The notes under the pieces were generated by a model, which made no database searches, was not told the DNA's origin, and saw nothing but the letters and a program-made list of their open reading frames with translations. DNA of 64,000 nucleotides from Desulfovibrio piger (GTDB lineage: Bacteria > Desulfobacterota > Desulfovibrionia > Desulfovibrionales > Desulfovibrionaceae): NCBI RefSeq assembly GCF_900116045.1, contig NZ_LT630450.1, positions 1,523,501 to 1,587,500 of the forward strand, in the 5' to 3' direction. The position numbers and the translations under genes are program-made. Positions 54,005 to 60,974 of this stretch are shown piece after piece; positions within the stretch are counted from its first letter, which is position 1; the number at the start of each line of letters is the position of its first letter.

Positions 54005-54919
54005 TCAGTCGCCGGTGGGCACCAGATAGCCGCCCTCGCACCGCAGTTCCGGATGGAGCCGCCGGTGCTCCTCCTCCATGACGCGCAGGATGCCCTGCCC
54101 CAGGTCAACGGTCAGGGGCGGCACCAGCTTGCGGCCCATCCGGGGCATGAAGGCGTAGGGCGTCACCTGATAATGGCCGCTGTCGGGATCGTTCTGGTAT
54201 CTGATCTCCAGTTCCCTGCCCAGCATCTCGCCGATCATCCTGAACAGGTCGGCCACGCGCATGGGCTGGTTGCCGGAGATGATGATGTTCCGGTTGGCGA
54301 ACTCCGGTCCCAGGACCTGCAGGGTGGCCGTGGAGGCATCCTCCACATGCACGTATTCGCGCAGGGCCGTGGGCGTCCCGTAATAGGTGATGCCGCCCGT
54401 GGTCAGGGCCTCGTGCACGAAGCGGTGGATGGCATTGCGCATGTCGGCGCGGGGACCGTACAGGGAGCCGTAGCGCAGGATGGTATACGGCAGGCCGTAC
54501 ATGGCCTGGTAGTTCTCGATGTAGATCTCGCAGGCCTGCTTGCTGCACCGGTAGAAGCCGCCGGACTTGCCGTAGACGTAGAGCGAGCTGGCAAAGACAT
54601 AGCGTCCGGTGCCGGCCCGGCGGCAGGCCTCCAGGACCATGACGTTGCCCACCACGTTGAGGCGGGCCGTATCCACGGGGCGCTCGTTGGCTTCGCCGAT
54701 GTCGGCGATGCCCGCATAATTGAAGACCGCGTCGGCCCCCGCCACCGCATCCCGCACGCAGGCCTCGTCCAGGATGCTGCCCACCACCATCTTCTGGTCG
54801 TCGCGCAGCCAGGGAGAAGGGCGCACGTCCACGATGGTCACGTCATGGCCGGCAGCGGAGAGCTTGTCACAGATGTGCGATCCCAAAAAACCGGAACCGC
54901 CGAAAACGGTCACCTTCAC
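54005..54919 (-). CDS. NAD-dependent sugar epimerase/dehydratase
   Basis: The 304-residue extended short-chain dehydrogenase starts VTVFGGSGFLGSHICDKL (dinucleotide-binding G-x-x-G-x-x-G) and has SSLYVYGKSGGFYRCSKQ with the catalytic Tyr-x3-Lys. RYGSLYGPRADMRNAI and REYVHVEDASTATL are typical of nucleotide-sugar or sugar-acid epimerases. It starts 26 bases after the aldolase stop. It probably modifies the sugar moiety before or after chain extension. Confidence 0.88.
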   Translation of the reverse strand: MKVTVFGGSGFLGSHICDKLSAAGHDVTIVDVRPSPWLRDDQKMVVGSILDEACVRDAVAGADAVFNYAGIADIGEANERPVDTARLNVVGNVMVLEACRRAGTGRYVFASSLYVYGKSGGFYRCSKQACEIYIENYQAMYGLPYTILRYGSLYGPRADMRNAIHRFVHEALTTGGITYYGTPTALREYVHVEDASTATLQVLGPEFANRNIIISGNQPMRVADLFRMIGEMLGRELEIRYQNDPDSGHYQVTPYAFMPRMGRKLVPPLTVDLGQGILRVMEEEHRRLHPELRCEGGYLVPTGD

Positions 54920-54945
54920 GGTCTTCCTCCCTCCAGTGCCCCGGC

Positions 54946-55734
54946 CTACACGCCGGCGGGCCGTGCCGCCGCCTGCCAGAGGAAGACCGAATCGATGCCG
55001 TAGGCGATGAAACGGCTGCCCGCCGCCACCTGACGGCGCAGTTCCCCGGGATCGGGCTGCACCACATGCAGGCCCATGCGGGCATGGTGGCGCCGGCAGG
55101 CCTCATGGATGCGCGCCATGACGGCCTTGAAATCGGGATGGTCGAACTGCCCCGTCAGGCCCATGGAACCGGAAAGGTCATAGGGGCCCACCATGATGGC
55201 ATCCAGACGCGGCTGGTCAAGGATGGCGTCCAGATCCTCCACGGCGCGGATGTGCTCGATCTGGGCCACCAGAAAGATCCGGGGCGCCGTGTCCCGCATG
55301 TAGGCATCGAAATCCCTGCCGAAGGCGTTGGCCCGGCAAAAGCCCACGCCGCGGTTCTCGCGCGGGGGCTCCCCGTCCCGGCGGCCGTCGTCATGCCCGG
55401 GATAGGTGGCCCAGCTGATGGCCTGGTCCAGCTGTTCCCGGCTCTCGATCATGGGAAAGATCAGGCCCTGCGCGCCCGCCTCCAGCGCGGCCTTGACGGC
55501 GGTCTTGGAAGCCACGGGCAAGCGGGCGAAGGGCGCGGCCCCGCCGCACTGGATGGCACGGAAGATGTCGGGCAGGCCGGTGCGGCCGAAGGAACCGTGC
55601 TCCATGTCCACGGCCACCCAGTCATAGCCGGCACGGGCCATCAGTTCCGCCACATCGGCGGAAGGCAGTTGCAGCCAGGTGCCGATGGTGGGCTCATCCT
55701 GTGCCAGTCTGGCGCGAATAGCATGAATATCCAT
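54946..55734 (-). CDS. HpcH/HpaI-family pyruvate aldolase
   Basis: The 262-residue protein has the class II pyruvate-aldolase motifs: TIGTWLQLPSADVAELMARA, VAVDMEHGSFG with metal-proximal residues, and VAQIEHIRAVEDLDAIL with the metal-binding Glu. These enzymes join pyruvate to an aldehyde, giving 2-keto-3-deoxy acids, or the reverse. Together with the cytidylyltransferase this suggests the 3-deoxy-ulosonic acid is made here. The ATG at 55734 is the most likely start although the ribosome site is poor. It is the first gene of the leftward cluster. Confidence 0.88.
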   Translation of the reverse strand: MDIHAIRARLAQDEPTIGTWLQLPSADVAELMARAGYDWVAVDMEHGSFGRTGLPDIFRAIQCGGAAPFARLPVASKTAVKAALEAGAQGLIFPMIESREQLDQAISWATYPGHDDGRRDGEPPRENRGVGFCRANAFGRDFDAYMRDTAPRIFLVAQIEHIRAVEDLDAILDQPRLDAIMVGPYDLSGSMGLTGQFDHPDFKAVMARIHEACRRHHARMGLHVVQPDPGELRRQVAAGSRFIAYGIDSVFLWQAAARPAGV

Positions 55735-55850
55735 AAAAAAACGGCTTGCCGCCGCCGGGCTCGGGTTATGCCGGAAAGCGGGGCCAGCATAGCGCGTGGC
55801 CGCACAGGGCGCAAGCGGGCCCGGCGAAGGGGGACGGGGAGGCAGGCATA

Positions 55851-56026
55851 ATAAAAAACCCGCCCGGAACCGGGCGGGGGAGCGCCGGGCCTTGAGGAGG
55901 AAGGGCCACGGCTGCGTGGTGCGCTCTGGAAGCATGCGTCGCCAGCGGGGGGAAATGCGGCACGGAGTCTGGCGGACCGTGCCGCACCGGAGAAAATACT
56001 GTTTGACCAAACAAACAGCCACGCAC
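55851..56026 (-). ncRNA. Predicted structured small RNA or regulatory leader, about 176 nt
   Basis: A sigma-70 promoter and a strong terminator frame this gene-free interval on the minus strand. The predicted transcript begins GTGCGTGGC, which pairs with CCACGCA near 55912-55919, closing a multi-branch structure. Inside are a hairpin CTGTTTG/CAAACAG, a 10-bp stem TGCGGCACGG/CCGTGCCGCA, and GCTGG/CCAG(A)GC. C-rich single-stranded stretches (TTTCCCCCC, CTTCCTCCTC) could pair with ribosome binding sites. It lies 116 bases upstream of the aldolase gene in the same direction, so it could also be an attenuator leader. No known family recognised; 6S RNA was considered because of its size. Confidence 0.6.
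55853..55878 (-). terminator. Terminator of the predicted small RNA
   Basis: Minus strand: CCCGCCCGG (55878-55870) pairs with CCGGGCGGG (55867-55859), with a two-base loop, followed by TTTTTT. It points toward the aldolase gene. Confidence 0.88.
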
Positions 56027-56032
56027 GATACG

Positions 56033-56061
56033 AGATTACGCAGAGCGTGCTCTGCCGTCAA
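56033..56061 (-). promoter_or_regulatory. Promoter of the predicted small RNA with an operator between -35 and -10
   Basis: Minus strand: TTGACG (56061-56056), 17-base spacer, TAATCT (56038-56033). The spacer itself is GCAGAGC-AC-GCTCTGC plus one base, a perfect inverted repeat that a repressor or activator could bind. Confidence 0.75.
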
Positions 56062-56131
56062 GTCTTTGCTCCAAAATTCACGAAGATTTTTCTTCGCCAA
56101 TCCCGGAAAAGGGCAGTCCGTTGGGCTGGCT

Positions 56132-56155
56132 ATTTTTTATGAAATTTTTTATGAA
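56132..56155. repeat. Tandem 12-bp A+T-rich repeat
   Basis: ATTTTTTATGAA occurs twice in immediate tandem (56132-56143, 56144-56155) inside an A+T-rich island (about 56130-56235) that stands out from the G+C-rich surroundings. The interval 56061-56391 otherwise contains an inverted repeat GTTGC-TGTC-GCAAC at 56291-56304 and no gene. Confidence 0.75.
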
Positions 56156-56391
56156 AAATCCACTCTTTTTTTTGCAGAAAGAACGGATTTTACCATTTTT
56201 CTGTAAGTGCCCATCTTCATGCATCTTTTTTAAACTACCCCGGGACGTTCCCCCGAAAGGGACCGTTGTGTCCAAGGGGTTTTACCGCATGTTGCTGTCG
56301 CAACTAGCACGGAACATGCCCTCTGTACAGAGAAAGACGCCGTGCCCCCAGTTTTGTTATTTTTTTCACAATATATGCCCCCATCCAGCGG

Positions 56392-56420
56392 ATGACAAGT
56401 CCCCTGCCCTGACCTATACT
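56392..56420 (+). promoter_or_regulatory. Promoter of the hydroxyacid oxidase gene
   Basis: ATGACA (56392-56397), 17-base spacer, TATACT (56415-56420). Start near 56427, leader of about 64 bases. The GTTGC/GCAAC palindrome about 125 bases upstream may be a regulator site. Confidence 0.65.
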
Positions 56421-56490
56421 GCCCATGCCGCCCCCGCATCCGGGAGGCCTGCCCCGAACACAACCATCCTGTCCTACAAGGAGTCATCCC

Positions 56491-57513
56491 ATGAAAGAGA
56501 TCAGAGCTGCCGCGCGCGAGCGCATGAAGGGTCACTGCCGCGTTTGTCCCGTTTGCGACGGCAAGGCCTGTGCCGGTGAAGTGCCCGGCATGGGCGGCCT
56601 GGGCACCGGTGCCAGCTTCCGCAACAACCGCGAGGCCCTCAATGCCTGCAAACTCAACATGACGGCCCTGCACGACGCCCGCGAGCCCCGCACCGGCTGC
56701 ACCATCCTGGGCATCGACCTGAGCTTCCCCGTCATGGCGGCCCCCATCGGCGGCGTCTCTTTCAACATGAGCGATGCCATGAGCGAAGACGACTACATCT
56801 TCGCCATCCTGGAAGGCAGCCGCGCCGCCGGTGTCATCGGCTGTACCGGTGACGGCGTGCCGCCCTTCATCATCGACGCCGCCGTCAAGGCCCTGAAGGC
56901 CTGCAACGGCCACGGCATCCCCTTCATCAAGCCCTGGGAAGGCAAGGAACTGTTCGAAAAGATCGACCGCGTGCTGGCCGACGGCAGCCCCATCCTGGGC
57001 GTGGACGTGGACGCCGCCGGTCTCATCACCCTGCGCAAGATGGGCCGCCCGGTCATGCCCATGTCCGTGACGGAACTGGAGACCGTGGTGCGCTATGTGC
57101 ATGACATGGGCCGCAAGTTCATCGTCAAGGGCATCATGACCCCCGATGACGCCCATCGCGCCATCGACGCCGGCTGCGACGCCATCGTGGTCTCCAACCA
57201 CGGCGGCCGCGTGCTGGACCACTGCCCCGGCACCGCCACCGTGCTGCCCGCCATCGCCGATGCCGTGCGCGGCAGGATCACCATCCTGGCCGACGGCGCC
57301 GTGCGTGACGGTGTGGACGTGCTCAAGATGCTGGCCCTGGGCGCCGACGCCGTGCTGGTGGGCCGCCCGCTCTGCATCGCGGCCATCGGCGGCGGTGTGG
57401 AAGGCGTGACCAGGTACTGGCAGCAGATGCAGGGCCAGCTGGTGCAGGCCATGCTGCTCACCGGCTGCGCTTCCCTGGCCGACGTGCGCGAGCACATCAT
57501 CTACCGCGGCTAG
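56491..57513 (+). CDS. FMN-dependent alpha-hydroxy-acid oxidizing protein (LldD family)
   Basis: The 340-residue protein carries the FMN-barrel motifs of the lactate/glycolate oxidase family: VMAAPIGGVSFN, FIVKGIMTPDDAHRAIDAG with the FMN-binding Lys, the active-site His in IVVSNHGGRVLDH, and ILADGAVRDGVDVLKMLALGA. Distinctive is an N-terminal segment with four Cys (HCRVCPVCDGKACAG), as in homologues from strict anaerobes, which may bind a metal or Fe-S centre for electron transfer instead of oxygen. AAGGAG lies 8 bases before the ATG at 56491. Substrate probably lactate or a related acid. Confidence 0.85.
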   Translation: MKEIRAAARERMKGHCRVCPVCDGKACAGEVPGMGGLGTGASFRNNREALNACKLNMTALHDAREPRTGCTILGIDLSFPVMAAPIGGVSFNMSDAMSEDDYIFAILEGSRAAGVIGCTGDGVPPFIIDAAVKALKACNGHGIPFIKPWEGKELFEKIDRVLADGSPILGVDVDAAGLITLRKMGRPVMPMSVTELETVVRYVHDMGRKFIVKGIMTPDDAHRAIDAGCDAIVVSNHGGRVLDHCPGTATVLPAIADAVRGRITILADGAVRDGVDVLKMLALGADAVLVGRPLCIAAIGGGVEGVTRYWQQMQGQLVQAMLLTGCASLADVREHIIYRG

Positions 57514-57527
57514 TTGCTGACGCATCT

Positions 57528-57556
57528 CAGGGAGGGGCGGCCGCCCCTCCCTGTTT
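57528..57556 (+). terminator. Palindromic terminator after the hydroxyacid oxidase gene
   Basis: CAGGGAGGGGCGG and CCGCCCCTCCCTG (57528-57540 / 57541-57553) form a perfect palindrome followed by TTTCC. Part of the centre must open as the loop. Confidence 0.7.
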
Positions 57557-57655
57557 CCGTTTGCCCCGGCAAGGTGCCGCCCTCTGCGGGGCCCGGCACC
57601 GGCGGCCTCCCCTGCCTGCCCCCGCGGCAGGTTCTTTTTTTCAAAGGACAGCATC

Positions 57656-58486
57656 ATGCAGTTTTCCGTGGATACCGACCGCTGTGTCTCCTACGGCCTG
57701 TGCCTTTCCGACTGTCTGCCCCGCGCGCTGGGCATGGACGAGGAAGGGCACCCCTACATCAAGGACGAACGCCTGTGCATGCACTGCCACCACTGCCTGG
57801 CCCTCTGCCCCACGGGCGCCATCAGTGTGGACGGGCACAGCCCCGACGCCTCCCGGCGTCTCCTCAATGCCTGGCCCCGGCCCGAACAGCTGGAGACCCT
57901 CATCAAGGGCCGCCGCTCCGTGCGCCAGTACCGGCCGGAAAACGTGGACCCGGCCCTGCTGCGGCAGGTGCTGGACGTGAGCGCCCACGCCCCCACCGGC
58001 GTCAATGCCCGCAAGCTCTGGGTGGGCGTCATGGACGACATGGACCGCATGCAGGCCTTCCGTGAAGACGTCTATGCCCGTCTGGCGGACAAGGCCCTCC
58101 ACAATGCCCTGCCCCAGTGCCGCCGCACGGCCTTCTTCGCCGCGGCGCCGCGCCTGTGGAAGGAACAGGGCATCGACGGCATCTTCCGCGGCGCGCCCCA
58201 CTTCGTGCTGGTGGGCAATGCCAAGGACGCTCCCTGCCAGGAGCAGGATCCGCTCATCTACCTTTCGTACCTGGAGCTCTACGCCCAGAGCCTGGGCCTG
58301 GGCACCACCTGGTGCGGCCTGCTCTACTGGTGCCTGCAGCTCATGCTGCCCGAGCTCCTGCCCGAGCTGGGCCTGCCCGAGACCCACAGCTTCCAGTATG
58401 CCATGCTGCTGGGCGAGCCCGCCATCCGCTACGCGCGCACGGTGGAATACGGCCCGGCCACCGTGCACCGCATCCAGTGGAAGTAA
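57656..58486 (+). CDS. Ferredoxin-nitroreductase fusion protein
   Basis: The 276-residue protein joins an N-terminal ferredoxin-like domain to a nitroreductase domain. The first carries Cys residues in CVSYGLCLSDCLPRAL and the typical MHCHHCLALCPTGAI. The second starts IKGRRSVRQYRPENVDPALL and ends EYGPATVHRIQW. Such fusions pass electrons from Fe-S clusters to FMN for reducing nitro groups or enones. The ferredoxin part has one regular C-x2-C-x2-C-x3-CP cluster; the first cluster is atypical. AAAGGA precedes the ATG. It is 142 bases after the oxidase gene, beyond its terminator. Confidence 0.9.
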   Translation: MQFSVDTDRCVSYGLCLSDCLPRALGMDEEGHPYIKDERLCMHCHHCLALCPTGAISVDGHSPDASRRLLNAWPRPEQLETLIKGRRSVRQYRPENVDPALLRQVLDVSAHAPTGVNARKLWVGVMDDMDRMQAFREDVYARLADKALHNALPQCRRTAFFAAAPRLWKEQGIDGIFRGAPHFVLVGNAKDAPCQEQDPLIYLSYLELYAQSLGLGTTWCGLLYWCLQLMLPELLPELGLPETHSFQYAMLLGEPAIRYARTVEYGPATVHRIQWK

Positions 58487-58662
58487 GCCTTTTCCAGCCT
58501 GGCCGGAGCGGAGGGCAAGACCTCCCCGCCCGGCCATGACGGACGGCGGCATGCGGGATCCTTTCCGTACGGCCGCCGTCTCTTTATCCGGCCCTGTCGC
58601 CATGATTGCCGCCTTCGGGCCGTCCGTCGGCGTTGACCCGGGCGCGTCTTTCCTGCACCATC

Positions 58663-58706
58663 TTGACAGTACGGCCATCAAAGACTATTTTGCCAAATGA
58701 CCAAAT
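58663..58706 (+). promoter_or_regulatory. arsR-type promoter with overlapping operator
   Basis: TTGACA (58663-58668), 17-base spacer, TATTTT (58686-58691). TTTTGCCAAATGACCAAA overlaps the -10 and start point (58688-58706); its half-sites TTGCCAA and TGACCAA resemble those of the site at 59078-59095. Confidence 0.7.
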
Positions 58707-58717
58707 AAAGGGACAGC

Positions 58718-59041
58718 ATGCAGCACAACAAGGAATTCATCGCGGCACAGGCCCGGATCTTCAAAGCCCTGGGGCACCCCAGCCGCCTGCTGATGGTGGA
58801 TGCCCTGCGCGACGGTGAAAAATGCGTCTGTGACCTGCAGGCCCTGGTGGGGGACGACATGTCCACCGTCTCCAAGCATCTGGCTGTCCTGCGTGACGCC
58901 GGTGTGGTCACCCGGCGCAAGCAGGGCGTGAACATCTATTACAGCCTTGCCCTCTGCTGCCTGGACCAGTTCCTGGCCTGTACCGGCCAGTTGCTGGAAA
59001 AACGCATCCTGAGCCAGATGGACATGCTGCGAAACCACTAG
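58718..59041 (+). CDS. ArsR/SmtB-family transcriptional repressor
   Basis: The 107-residue winged-helix protein has FKALGHPSRLLMVDALRDGEKCVCDLQ, in which the paired Cys (KCVCDL) sit at the alpha-3 metal site of ArsR repressors. The recognition helix reads DMSTVSKHLAVLRDAGVVTRR. Two more Cys (ALCCLDQFLAC) near the C-terminus could join the inducer site. It is the first gene of an operon with a permease and a thioredoxin-like protein and probably represses it in response to arsenite, another thiophilic metal(loid), or a redox signal. AAAGGGACAGC precedes the ATG. Confidence 0.9.
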   Translation: MQHNKEFIAAQARIFKALGHPSRLLMVDALRDGEKCVCDLQALVGDDMSTVSKHLAVLRDAGVVTRRKQGVNIYYSLALCCLDQFLACTGQLLEKRILSQMDMLRNH

Positions 59042-59077
59042 GCAGGCCCGCTGCGGCGGGATTTTTTTACCTTTAAA

Positions 59078-59095
59078 TTTGGCAATTTTGCCAAT
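59078..59095 (+). promoter_or_regulatory. Second operator before the permease gene
   Basis: ATTTGGCAA-TT-TTGCCAAT is a nearly perfect inverted repeat, 13 bases before the permease start. It shares the TTGGCAA/TTGCCAA half-site with the operator at the ArsR promoter. Confidence 0.65.
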
Positions 59096-59107
59096 AAGGA
59101 ATATTTT

Positions 59108-60181
59108 ATGGACCAGACCCCTTCCGCGCCACGTCCTCTTTCCGCCCCGCGTTACGCCCTGACATTCCTGGCCGTGCTGCTGGCCTGGACGGGCCTGTAT
59201 GTGTCCATCCAGCCTCTGGCCGCCTGGCTGACCTTCGACCTGCTCTCCCTGGCGCCCGGCGGGGCTCCGGGCCTGGCCCTGGAATTTTTCCTCTATGACA
59301 GCGCCAAGATCCTGCTTTTGCTGGTGCTGATGGTCTATTGCATCGGCTGGCTGCGGGCCGGGCTGCATGTGGAGCGGGTGCGCGACTATCTTTCCGGCAA
59401 GGGCCGGGGCATCGGCTATCTGCTGGGGGCCATGTTCGGCGCCATCACGCCCTTCTGTTCCTGCTCCAGCATCCCGCTCTTCCTGGGCTTCACCATGGCC
59501 CGCATCCCGCTGGGCATCACCATGGCCTTCCTCATCACCTCGCCGCTCATCAACGAGATCGCCGTGGTCCTGCTCTGGGGCCTGCTGGGCTGGAAGTTCA
59601 CCGTGGTCTATGTGGTCGTCGGCATGGCGGCTGGCATGCTGGGAGGCTGGCTGCTGGACCTGCTCTGCGCCGAGCGCTGGTTGCAGCCCTTCCTGCGCGG
59701 CATGCTGGGTGTCTCCGGCCAGGCGGCACGGGATGAGCGCGAGACCCGTCTGGGGCTGGAAGAGCGGCACCGTTTCGCCTGGGACGAGATGACGGGCATC
59801 TTCCGCCGCGTCTGGCGCTGGGTCATCATCGGCGTGGGCCTGGGGGCGCTCCTGCACGGCTTCGTACCGCAGGACTGGTTCGCCGCCCATCTGGGACAGG
59901 GCCAGTGGTGGTCCGTCCCGGTGGCCGTGCTGGTGGGCATCCCCCTGTACAGCAATGTCACGGGCGTGGTGCCCATCATGGAGAGCCTGCTGCTCAAGGG
60001 CCTGCCCGTAGGCACCACCCTGGCCTTCTGCATGAGCACGGTGGCCGCCAGCCTGCCCGAGATACTCATGCTCAAGCAGGTCATGCGCTGGCAGCTGCTG
60101 GCCCTTTTCCTGGGCCTGCTGCTGGTCATCTTCACCCTGGTGGGCTGGCTGTTCAACAGCCTGCAGCTCACGCTGTTCTAG
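59108..60181 (+). CDS. Permease of the ArsP/DUF318 family
   Basis: The 357-residue membrane protein has the family hallmark GAITPFCSCSSIPLFLGF, with adjacent Cys residues thought to handle metalloids. It also has the second repeat PLYSNVTGVVPIMESLLLKGL. There are eight to ten membrane helices in two halves joined by a charged loop (RDERETRLGLEERHRF). ArsP-type permeases export trivalent organoarsenicals; others in the family may move sulfur or selenium compounds. It is in one operon with the ArsR-type regulator and the thioredoxin-like protein. Confidence 0.9.
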   Translation: MDQTPSAPRPLSAPRYALTFLAVLLAWTGLYVSIQPLAAWLTFDLLSLAPGGAPGLALEFFLYDSAKILLLLVLMVYCIGWLRAGLHVERVRDYLSGKGRGIGYLLGAMFGAITPFCSCSSIPLFLGFTMARIPLGITMAFLITSPLINEIAVVLLWGLLGWKFTVVYVVVGMAAGMLGGWLLDLLCAERWLQPFLRGMLGVSGQAARDERETRLGLEERHRFAWDEMTGIFRRVWRWVIIGVGLGALLHGFVPQDWFAAHLGQGQWWSVPVAVLVGIPLYSNVTGVVPIMESLLLKGLPVGTTLAFCMSTVAASLPEILMLKQVMRWQLLALFLGLLLVIFTLVGWLFNSLQLTLF

Positions 60182-60337
60182 GCAGACCGGGCCCGTGCCT
60201 GAACGCAGCACGGGCCCTTCCCGGCATCGGCGGGAACGGCAGGGACGGGGGCGGCCCTTCCCCAGCCGTATGCGGAGAGCAGCCCCCGCACAGCCCGTTC
60301 CCGCACTTCCTCTCAATATCCTGAAGGAGACAGCATC

Positions 60338-60571
60338 ATGATCATCAAAGTCCTTGGTCCCGGTTGCTCCAAATGTGTCGAAGCCTACGAGATCGTCAGC
60401 AAGGCGGTGGCTGCTTCCGGCAGCGACGCCACGGTGGAAAAAGTCACCGACCTGCGGGAGATCATGGCCCTGGGCGTGCTGGCCACCCCTGCGGTGGTCA
60501 TCGATGGCGGCATCATGTGCACGGGGCGCGTCCCCGGTGCGGAAGAAGTCCGGGGCTGGCTCGGCGCCTGA
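60338..60571 (+). CDS. Thioredoxin-like small redox protein (MTH895/TM0996 type)
   Basis: The 77-residue protein has the active-site motif GPGCSKCVEAYEIV and the cis-Pro segment LATPAVVIDGGIMCTGRVP of redox-active-disulfide proteins. These small proteins are commonly found next to DUF318 permeases and ArsR regulators. It probably hands a thiol-bound metalloid or electrons to the permease system. GAAGGAGACAGC precedes the ATG. It is 156 bases after the permease, and the intervening sequence has no separate promoter that stands out. Confidence 0.9.
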   Translation: MIIKVLGPGCSKCVEAYEIVSKAVAASGSDATVEKVTDLREIMALGVLATPAVVIDGGIMCTGRVPGAEEVRGWLGA

Positions 60572-60608
60572 GGCTTCCGGCGGTCATCACGCCATACCCA
60601 TGCAAGTG

Positions 60609-60649
60609 CCGGTCGCGCAATACCCGGTGAGGCCTGGTTGCGCGACCGG
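60609..60649. repeat. 12-bp inverted repeat after the thioredoxin-like gene
   Basis: CCGGTCGCGCAA (60609-60620) pairs perfectly with TTGCGCGACCGG (60638-60649), 17-base loop, no T run. The rest of 60572-60915 shows no gene. Confidence 0.7.
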
Positions 60650-60915
60650 TGCCACACATTCACGGGGCCCGGGCTGCGGGCGCAGGCGCCCCCCTGTCCG
60701 CTGCCCTGATGCCCGGTATCCAGACCGCCCTTTCCCGGACCACATCCTGCCGGTCACCCGTCCCCCCCACGAGCCGTGCAGCCCGCATGCTCCGCCCTCC
60801 GGCTCCCTGGCCTTCGGCCTTTGCCCCTCCGGCCCCGCGCGCTGTCCTGCTTCTGCACGGCAGGGCCCTCGGCCTGTCCGATCCCGGCAGGGCCAGACCT
60901 CCGCCCCTCCTGAAA

Positions 60916-60949
60916 CAAAAATCCCCTGCCGCCCAAAAGCGACAGGGGA
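60916..60949 (-). terminator. Terminator after ddh
   Basis: Minus strand: TCCCCTGTCGC pairs with GGCAGGGGA (arms 60941-60949 and 60922-60930) and TTTTTG follows. It lies about 26 bases past the stop at 60975. Confidence 0.85.
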
Positions 60950-60974
60950 CAACGCGTCAAACGTTTATGGCTGG

